42,338 bases of DNA, from contig JBIJCW010000002.1 of NCBI GenBank assembly GCA_044344495.1, positions 1 to 42,338 of the forward strand, in the 5' to 3' direction. Under the pieces are notes generated by a model. The model ran no database searches and had not been told where the DNA came from. It saw only the letters and a program-made list of their open reading frames with translations. A program made the translations under genes and the position numbers. Position 1 is the first letter of the stretch; each line of letters starts with the position of its first letter. Origin of the DNA: CAZDUS01 sp044344495. Its GTDB lineage: Bacteria > Verrucomicrobiota > Kiritimatiellia > CAIKKV01 > CAITUY01. This document shows positions 34,252-39,219 of the stretch, in pieces.

Positions 34252-34299
34252 CCTGCTACTCCACGATTTCACCGCGGAGCGAAGACCGCTTTCCGGTCT
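34252..34299 (-). promoter_or_regulatory. Two hairpins in the rplK leader (candidate L1 autoregulatory site)
   Basis: On the minus strand the first hairpin is AGACCG-GAAAG-CGGTCT, a perfect 6-bp stem at 34283-34299. The second, further downstream, is CTCCGCG-GTGAAAT-CGTGGAG, 7 bp with one G-U pair. Neither is followed by a T-run. They lie between nusG and rplK, where the L1 repressor site lies in Escherichia coli. I could not match the specific L1 target sequence, so the role is open. Confidence 0.4.
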
Positions 34300-34308
34300 A
34301 TCCAAGGC

Positions 34309-34860
34309 CTATTGCCGCTCCACCTGCCAGTACTCGAGTTCCACCGGCGCCGAGCGACCAAAAATAGCCACCGACACCTTCAGCTTGCCGCGCTCTGCAT
34401 CCACTTCCTCGACAAGCCCCGTAAAGTTCATGAAGGGCCCATCCGTGATCTTCACCGTCTCCCCGGTGTCATAGATCACCTTGGGCTTAACCTTCTCTTT
34501 CTTCTCTTCCACCTGGAACAGAAGCACTTCCACCTCATCAGGCCGGAGAGGCGCCGGCCGCTCACCACCAACAAATCCAATCACCCCGGGCGTTTCCCGG
34601 ATGAAATACCATACCTTTTCAAACACCTGCCGGTTTTCATCGTACAACCCAAGATTCACCAGCACGTATCCCGGAAAAAACTTCCGCGTAATGACACTCT
34701 TGACACCCTTCTTCGTCTCCGAAACCTTCTCTGTCGGGATCAACACCTGATCCAGGTATTCCCGCATCTCTTCCTTGTCAAGCCGCCGCTCAATACTCTC
34801 CTTGACCTTGCCCTCCTGGCCGGTCAACGTATGTAGCACGAACCATTGCTTCGTAATCAT
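34309..34860 (-). CDS. nusG: Transcription termination/antitermination factor NusG
   Basis: NusG binds the RNA polymerase clamp and couples transcription to Rho or to the ribosome through S10. The NGN domain runs from QWFVLHTLTGQEGKVKESIE to about residue 110 and includes FFPGYVLVNL. The KOW domain is at about 125-180 (DTGETVKITDGPFMNFTGLV then EEVDAERGKLKVSVAIFGR). The length of 183 residues is standard. It follows secE by 22 bases. Confidence 0.98.
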   Translation of the reverse strand: MITKQWFVLHTLTGQEGKVKESIERRLDKEEMREYLDQVLIPTEKVSETKKGVKSVITRKFFPGYVLVNLGLYDENRQVFEKVWYFIRETPGVIGFVGGERPAPLRPDEVEVLLFQVEEKKEKVKPKVIYDTGETVKITDGPFMNFTGLVEEVDAERGKLKVSVAIFGRSAPVELEYWQVERQ

Positions 34861-34882
34861 GAAAACCCCGGTCTTGTGTTGA

Positions 34883-35089
34883 CTACCGATGAGCGAGTAC
34901 GCTGATCACCACCCTCAGTACCTGATCGCAAACCGCAACAAAAACGGCGAACAGGATCACCGACAAAATCACCACCACCGTGGACTCCACTAACTCATTC
35001 CGAGTCGGCCACGTGGATTTCCGCAACTCGTTACGGACTTCCCCAACAAACAACTTCGCGCTCTGCAGGCTATCCATTACTTTCTTCAC
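34883..35089 (-). CDS. secE: Protein translocase subunit SecE
   Basis: A small translocon subunit with one membrane helix. The 68 residues carry the amphipathic cytoplasmic motif VRNELRKSTWPTRNELVEST (about 18-37), followed by the membrane segment VVVILSVILFAVFVAVCDQV. This is the short, single-span form. It lies 23 bases after tRNA-Trp and 22 bases before nusG, the classical order. Confidence 0.97.
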   Translation of the reverse strand: MKKVMDSLQSAKLFVGEVRNELRKSTWPTRNELVESTVVVILSVILFAVFVAVCDQVLRVVISVLAHR

Positions 35090-35112
35090 TCGCGCTCCCC
35101 AAAATACTCATT

Positions 35113-35188
35113 TGGCAGGCCAGGAGGGACTTGAACCCCCAACACCCGGTTTTGGAGACCGGTACTCTGCCAATTGAGCTACTGGCCT
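35113..35188 (-). tRNA. tRNA-Trp (anticodon CCA)
   Basis: A full cloverleaf reads on the minus strand. The acceptor AGGCCAG pairs perfectly with CTGGCCT, the D arm starts TAGCTC, the anticodon loop is CTCCAAA with anticodon CCA, and the T loop is GTTCAAG. The discriminator base is G, as usual for Trp, and the 3-prime CCA is encoded. It lies between rpmG and secE, a position shared by many bacteria. Confidence 0.97.
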
Positions 35189-35223
35189 GTACTCAGGCTA
35201 ACCCCCGCTTCCCGATCCCGGGA

Positions 35224-35376
35224 CTAGCGGGTCTCCTTATGCATCGTATGCTTCTTCTCCGCCCGGCAGAACTTCTTGATCTCCATCCGATCAGGCGTCA
35301 GACGCTTATTCTTCGTCGTCGTATAGTTACGCCGCTTGCACTCCGTGCACGCCAGAATGACCTGTTCCCTCGGCAT
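35224..35376 (-). CDS. rpmG: 50S ribosomal protein L33
   Basis: A 50-residue large-subunit protein read directly from the minus strand. It starts MPREQVILACTECKRRNYTT and continues with KNKRLTPDRMEIKKFCRAEK to KHTMHKETR before TAG. Cys10, Cys13 and Cys37 match zinc ligands, but the fourth position (residue 40) is Glu in place of Cys. GGAGG lies ten bases before the ATG. It sits between tuf and tRNA-Trp, as in many genomes. Confidence 0.96.
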   Translation of the reverse strand: MPREQVILACTECKRRNYTTTKNKRLTPDRMEIKKFCRAEKKHTMHKETR

Positions 35377-35400
35377 GACAATCCATCCTCCAGTGCATAA

Positions 35401-35454
35401 GGCGACATCCTTGCGGACGCCGCCCGCGCACGCTTAAAACGGCCTCACGACCGT
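35401..35454 (-). terminator. Two tandem hairpins in the tuf-rpmG gap
   Basis: The first, at 35439-35454, starts nine bases after the tuf stop: ACGGTC-GTGA-GGCCGT (one G-U pair) followed by TTT, a weak terminator. The second, at 35401-35424, is a 10-bp stem with two G-U pairs and a GCAA loop, followed by TTATG. Both loops are GNRA tetraloops on the minus strand. Together they could reduce read-through from tuf, or be processing sites that set different levels of tuf and rpmG-secE-nusG messages. Confidence 0.45.
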
Positions 35455-35462
35455 ATCTTTAG

Positions 35463-36671
35463 TTACTCGATGATTTCCACAACCGTACCGGCACCCACCG
35501 TGCGACCGCCTTCGCGAATGGCAAAGCGCATCGACTTCTCCATCGCGATCGGCGCAATCAGCGTCACCGTCATGCTGATATTGTCGCCAGGCATCACCAT
35601 TTCCACCCCATCCGGCAACGTCACATCACCGGTGACATCCGTCGTCCGGAAGTAGAACTGCGGTCGATACCCCTTGAAGAACGGAGTATGGCGGCCACCT
35701 TCCTCCTTGCTCAACACGTACACCTCGCATTTGAACTTCGTGTGCGGCGTAATCGACCCCGGCTTGGCCAGGACCTGACCGCGCTCAACATCTTCCTTCT
35801 TCGTGCTGCGCAACAACACGCCAATGTTGTCACCGGCGCGCCCCTCATCCAATAGCTTCCGGAACATCTCAACGCCCGTAGCCGTCGTCTTCTGCGTAGG
35901 ACGCAAACCCACGATCTCAACTTCCTCGCCAACCTTGATGATGCCGCGCTCAACACGCCCCGTGACCACCGTGCCGCGACCTTCAATCGAGAACACGTCT
36001 TCCACGGAGAGCAGGAAGGCCTGATCAATCACGCGGACGGGTTCGGGAATATAGTTATCCAGCGCATTCATCAATTCCTTGATGCAATTACAGCCGGGAT
36101 CATCGGGGGACTTTGCCTGAATGGCCGCCAACGCACTGCCTCGAATGATCGGCGTGTCATCGCCCGGGTATTCGTACTTGGACAGCAACTCGCGGATTTC
36201 AAGCTCTACCAGATCCAACAACTCCGGATCATCCACGGTGTCCACCTTGTTCAGGAACACCACAACAGTCGGAACACCTACCTGACGAGCCAACAGAATG
36301 TGCTCGCGCGTCTGAGGCATCGGACCGTCCGAGGCACTCACCACAAGAATGGCGCCATCCATCTGCGCCGCCCCGGTGATCATGTTCTTGACGTAGTCGG
36401 CATGCCCAGGGCAATCCACGTGCGCATAGTGCCGCTTCTCGGAACTGTATTCGACGTGCGACGTCGCGATGGTCAAAATCTTGGTCGGATCACGACGCCC
36501 CTGCGATTCGGACGCCTTCGCCACTTCATCATACTTCACATAGGTGCTCATCCCGCGCAGCGACTGCACATAGGTGATGGCCGCCGTCAATGTGGTCTTA
36601 CCATGGTCCACGTGCCCGATTGTACCCACGTTCACATGCGGCTTTGTTCGACTAAATTGCTCTTTTGCCAT
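35463..36671 (-). CDS. tuf: Translation elongation factor Tu with diverged switch I
   Basis: Delivers aminoacyl-tRNA to the ribosome as a GTP complex. G1 is GHVDHGKT (19-26), G3 DCPGH (86-90, with catalytic His90) and G4 NKVD. Domains II and III follow normally to VGAGTVVEIIE. The effector region is unusual. Where most bacterial EF-Tu has ARGITINTSHVEY, this protein has TKILTIATSHVEY, preceded by ASESQGRRD, and the distance from G1 to G3 is about five residues longer. The switch I Thr (Thr67) is kept. I recall this pattern from planctomycetes and verrucomicrobia, not from memory of any particular strain. It follows tRNA-Thr, and no second tuf lies next to fusA. Confidence 0.98.
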   Translation of the reverse strand: MAKEQFSRTKPHVNVGTIGHVDHGKTTLTAAITYVQSLRGMSTYVKYDEVAKASESQGRRDPTKILTIATSHVEYSSEKRHYAHVDCPGHADYVKNMITGAAQMDGAILVVSASDGPMPQTREHILLARQVGVPTVVVFLNKVDTVDDPELLDLVELEIRELLSKYEYPGDDTPIIRGSALAAIQAKSPDDPGCNCIKELMNALDNYIPEPVRVIDQAFLLSVEDVFSIEGRGTVVTGRVERGIIKVGEEVEIVGLRPTQKTTATGVEMFRKLLDEGRAGDNIGVLLRSTKKEDVERGQVLAKPGSITPHTKFKCEVYVLSKEEGGRHTPFFKGYRPQFYFRTTDVTGDVTLPDGVEMVMPGDNISMTVTLIAPIAMEKSMRFAIREGGRTVGAGTVVEIIE

Positions 36672-36732
36672 GTTCGTATACTCCTTTGCTGCTTTCTCTC
36701 TTGTATCTGCTGAACCTGACTACACTATATTT

Positions 36733-36808
36733 TGGAGCCCATGAGCGGGATTGAACCGCTGACCTCGTCCTTACCAAGGACGTGCTCTACCAACTGAGCT
36801 ACGTGGGC
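36733..36808 (-). tRNA. tRNA-Thr (anticodon GGT)
   Basis: The minus strand reads GCCCACG TA GCTC as acceptor, linker and D stem. The anticodon loop is TTGGTAA, giving GGT (Thr). The T arm is AGCGG-TTCAATC-CCGCT, and the 3-prime end is CATGGGC T CCA, with CCA encoded and discriminator U. All acceptor pairs fit except position 6-67, which is C opposite A. It is the first product of the tuf transcript, 61 bases before the tuf ATG. Confidence 0.96.
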
Positions 36809-36950
36809 TTCGATTCATTCCCCTCGAAAACAAACAACAAAAAGCTTCCCGTCTGCCTTTGCCTTTCGAAGGAAAAACAGACAGAACAGCCTTTCGTCTA
36901 AACTATTAACACCAACCTGATGGACTCAATCGCCAATAAACAGACTGCGG

Positions 36951-37020
36951 AAAATACCAGAAGCCCAATGAGTGTCAACACCTTTGTACATTATTTTTTC
37001 AAATTATTTTTCCAAAAAAC
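36951..37020 (-). promoter_or_regulatory. Strong promoter of the tRNA-Thr/tuf unit with UP-like AT-rich element
   Basis: On the minus strand a perfect TTGACA (36973-36978) is followed, after 16 bases, by TATTTT (36951-36956). Directly upstream, about 36985-37020 is almost pure A and T with several A- and T-runs, as in UP elements that bind the alpha C-terminal domain. This is the best promoter candidate ahead of the whole ribosomal cluster. Transcription would start near 36944, with a leader of about 135 bases before tRNA-Thr that contains a small CCTT-TCG-AAGG hairpin. Confidence 0.7.
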
Positions 37021-37312
37021 TCATATCCATAAACCAAACAGACAACTTCGAGGCACCCACCACCCAACTCCTTGAGGATAACGATGACCACCTCGTCGAT
37101 TCAGCAGGCAACCTTCGTCACGCAGGACTCATCAGCGCACGCTACGTGGCGCGTCCCAAAAACCAGCACCCCATTCCCGCAGCACCACAGCAGGCATCAG
37201 GTCGCTGGGATCGACGCGACAATGGCGGCATACTTGTAGTTCGACCCCTCCCGATGCTTCTCCAACCGCTTCTCAATACAACACGCAAAACCGCGGTTCG
37301 ATGACAGGAGAC
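36984..37312. other. Gene-poor spacer between the tuf promoter and obgE
   Basis: Together with the tuf leader, about 500 bases between tRNA-Thr and obgE have no recognisable gene. The left end holds the UP-like element. I found no clear intrinsic terminator for the obgE transcript; a GCGC(C)ACG/CGTGCGC inverted repeat near 37135-37152 has no T-run. An open frame on the plus strand and a short one on the minus strand are discussed separately. No RNA gene such as 6S or SRP RNA could be recognised. Confidence 0.5.
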
Positions 37313-37316
37313 TCAA
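37197..37316 (-). CDS. Possible small ORF overlapping the obgE stop
   Basis: A 39-codon frame starts with TTG at 37316, overlapping the obgE stop, and ends in TGA. Its product begins MSLLSSNRGFACCIEKRL and ends AAIVASIPAT. About 72% of its codons end in G or C, like the real genes around it. It has no good ribosome site (only GAGGA directly against the start) and no family I know. It may be translated by coupling to obgE, be the remnant of a decayed gene, or be chance. Confidence 0.2.
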   Translation of the reverse strand: MSLLSSNRGFACCIEKRLEKHREGSNYKYAAIVASIPAT

Positions 37317-38326
37317 TCCTCGTGTCGGATCATCTGCAGCAGGCGCTTCTTGAGCAACTCCACACCCTCGCCGGTTACCATGGAAAAACGCAAGGCTTTA
37401 ACACGCGCCTTTTTCTCAAAAACCTTGAGATACTCCGCCGCTTCGGGAAGATCCATCTTGTTGGCCACCACGATGAACGGGCGGGTCAGCAAATCGGCCC
37501 GGTAGAATTTCAATTCGCGGCGGATCACCTCGTAATCGTCCACCGGATCACGCCCTTCGCTACCGGCCATATCGATTACAAACGCCAGGCACGCCGCCCG
37601 CTCGACGTGCTTCAGGAAATAATCCCCAAGCCCCACCCCTTTGTGCGCATCCTTGACCAAACCCGGGATATCCGCCACCGTATAACTGCGTTCTTCAAAA
37701 TCCTGCCCGACCTTGACCGTCCCGATAATGGGATTAATCGTTGTGAACGCATAGGGCGCGATCTTGGGATGGGCATTGCTGATCGAACTCAACAGTGAGG
37801 ATTTTCCGGCATTCGGAAACCCGACCAACCCGACATCCGCCAGCAACTTGAGTTCAAGCCGCACACTGAATTGCTCGCCTTCCTCGCCATCCGTATGCTC
37901 AAACGGCGTCTGATGGGTCGCCGTCTGCCAATGGGGATTGCCCAGTCCGCCCTTGCCGCCCTTGGCGACCATGACCTCCTGGCCCGGATCCGTCAAATCG
38001 GCCAGCACACGCCCGGAGTCTACATCCAGAATCTCCGTGCCGCATGGCACGGGAACCACCAGGTCCGCGCCGTTGCGACCGTGCATCTGCGACCCTTTGC
38101 CATGCCCGCCATTCGGGGCATGCTGCTGCGGATTGAAAAAAAGCGAAATCAAACTGTCCGTGTTCCGGTCCGCCTGGAAAACCACATGCCCGCCACGGCC
38201 CCCATCCCCGCCGTTCGGCCCCCCCTTGGGAACATACTTTTCACGCCGGAAACTGACACACCCGTTGCCGCCATTACCGCCAGCAACGTGAATTAAGACG
38301 GAATCAACGAATTTCCTGACTTTCAT
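37313..38326 (-). CDS. obgE: GTPase Obg (CgtA)
   Basis: An essential GTPase of large-subunit assembly and stress response. The Gly-rich Obg domain spans about 1-155 (GGNGGNGCVSFRREKYVPKG, GGPNGGDGGRGGHV). The G domain starts with GFPNAGKSS near residue 168, then G3 DIPGLVKDAHKGVGLG and G4 NKMD. The product has 337 residues and lacks the C-terminal OCT extension of longer family members. ATG at 38326 (MKVRKFVDSVLIHVAGG) is the family start, although the frame is open further upstream through the terminator. It lacks a clear ribosome site and follows rpmA across an intrinsic terminator. Confidence 0.96.
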   Translation of the reverse strand: MKVRKFVDSVLIHVAGGNGGNGCVSFRREKYVPKGGPNGGDGGRGGHVVFQADRNTDSLISLFFNPQQHAPNGGHGKGSQMHGRNGADLVVPVPCGTEILDVDSGRVLADLTDPGQEVMVAKGGKGGLGNPHWQTATHQTPFEHTDGEEGEQFSVRLELKLLADVGLVGFPNAGKSSLLSSISNAHPKIAPYAFTTINPIIGTVKVGQDFEERSYTVADIPGLVKDAHKGVGLGDYFLKHVERAACLAFVIDMAGSEGRDPVDDYEVIRRELKFYRADLLTRPFIVVANKMDLPEAAEYLKVFEKKARVKALRFSMVTGEGVELLKKRLLQMIRHED

Positions 38327-38342
38327 GGCAATGTTAACCCAC

Positions 38343-38407
38343 AAAAAAAGAGTGGTTGCGAACACCCCCCGACCACTTCCAGCGCCAGGGAACACCCGCA
38401 ACCACTC
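38343..38407 (-). terminator. Intrinsic terminator between rpmA and obgE
   Basis: On the minus strand GAGTGGTTGCG (38397-38407) pairs perfectly over 11 bp with CGCAACCACTC (38350-38360) and is followed at once by seven T (38343-38349). The loop of 36 bases contains a repeated GGGTGTT, just inside each arm, and a possible inner TTCC/GGAA stem. The T-run ends only 16 bases before the obgE ATG, so either rpmA-rplU transcripts largely stop here, or the element acts as an attenuator for obgE. Confidence 0.85.
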
Positions 38408-38431
38408 TCAAACCTTCCAGCATCCGGCAAA

Positions 38432-38686
38432 TCAAGCCGTGGCTTCTTGCGCCACAATTGTAACGCGACGGCCTTCCTTCTCGAACTTCACCTTGCCGGC
38501 AACCAACGCAAACAGACTGTCATCGCGACCCCGCTTTACATTCCGGCCCGCATGGACCTTGGTGCCGCGCTGACGAACAATGATGCTGCCACTGGTAACC
38601 GCTTCGCCGTCATACACCTTCACACCCAGCCGCTGTCCGGGACTGTTGCGACCATTGACTCCGCTGCCTGTCTTCCTGTGCGCCAT
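38432..38686 (-). CDS. rpmA: 50S ribosomal protein L27
   Basis: The L27 N-terminal arm reaches the peptidyl-transferase centre. The protein starts MAHRKTGSGVNGRNSPGQRL and continues with IIVRQRGTKVHAGRNVKRGR, the family signature; 84 residues is standard. There is no cleavable N-terminal extension of the Firmicutes type. It follows rplU by 15 bases. Confidence 0.98.
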   Translation of the reverse strand: MAHRKTGSGVNGRNSPGQRLGVKVYDGEAVTSGSIIVRQRGTKVHAGRNVKRGRDDSLFALVAGKVKFEKEGRRVTIVAQEATA

Positions 38687-38701
38687 AACTCCTAACTCCT
38701 C

Positions 38702-39013
38702 TTAAGCAATCTTTTCCACGCGCAACACGGTCAACGGCTGACGATGCCCGACTTTCCGCTTGTATCCCTTGCGCCGTTTCTTCTTGAACGCCACGACTTT
38801 CGGGGCCTTCACGTGCTCCACGATGCTCGCACTGACTTTGGCACCCTTGACAACCGGCTTGCCAACCGTCAACGTCGTTCCATCGGAGACCGCCAACACG
38901 GCAAGTTCCACCGTGCCGCCTGCTTCGCCCTCGAGAAGTTCAACTTTGAGGGTGTCACCAGCTTTGACGCGGTACTGTTTGCCCCCGGTTTCAACAACTG
39001 CATACGCTTCCAT
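38702..39013 (-). CDS. rplU: 50S ribosomal protein L21
   Basis: Binds 23S rRNA near L20. AVVETGGKQYRVKAGDTLKV at the N-terminus and VVAFKKKRRKGYKRKVGHRQ near the C-terminus are diagnostic. The 103 residues are the usual length. GAGG lies ten bases before the ATG. It is the first gene of the rplU-rpmA-(obgE) unit and has its own good promoter. Confidence 0.98.
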   Translation of the reverse strand: MEAYAVVETGGKQYRVKAGDTLKVELLEGEAGGTVELAVLAVSDGTTLTVGKPVVKGAKVSASIVEHVKAPKVVAFKKKRRKGYKRKVGHRQPLTVLRVEKIA

Positions 39014-39074
39014 AGTTATTCATCCTCGCCATCGCCCGGCCTATTGCTCCGGACAGGGTCTCAAAAGGGGGGTA

Positions 39075-39103
39075 ATGCTAGGGATCAACCCCGTAAAAGT
39101 CAA
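39075..39103 (-). promoter_or_regulatory. Sigma-70-type promoter of rplU
   Basis: On the minus strand TTGACT (39098-39103), a 17-base spacer and TAGCAT (39075-39080) form a good housekeeping promoter. An A-run (AATAAAAAAG) lies just upstream of the -35 box. Transcription would begin near 39068, leaving a leader of about 55 bases before the rplU ATG. The rest of the 206-base gap to recD2 contains imperfect repeats but no clear terminator. Confidence 0.8.
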
Positions 39104-39219
39104 TACCCTCTTTTTTATTTCCAACACCGCTCCCTTTCCTGTCCGCAGCGAGGGGTGGATTTAGGGTGTTCAATCCCTTCTCCCACCGTCTGAATTCTGA
39201 CTCCTGGGATTTCCCTCTT

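Noticed and set aside
36972..37304. A 110-codon open frame on the plus strand between tRNA-Thr and obgE
   Set aside because: Its GTG lies on the -35 box of the opposite-strand promoter, it has no ribosome site, its first third is AT-rich promoter sequence and its product matches no family I know.
39104..39219. Possible terminator after recD2 (AACACC/GGTGTT repeat)
   Set aside because: The arms are short, the loop is large and interrupted, and A, not T, follows on the minus strand.
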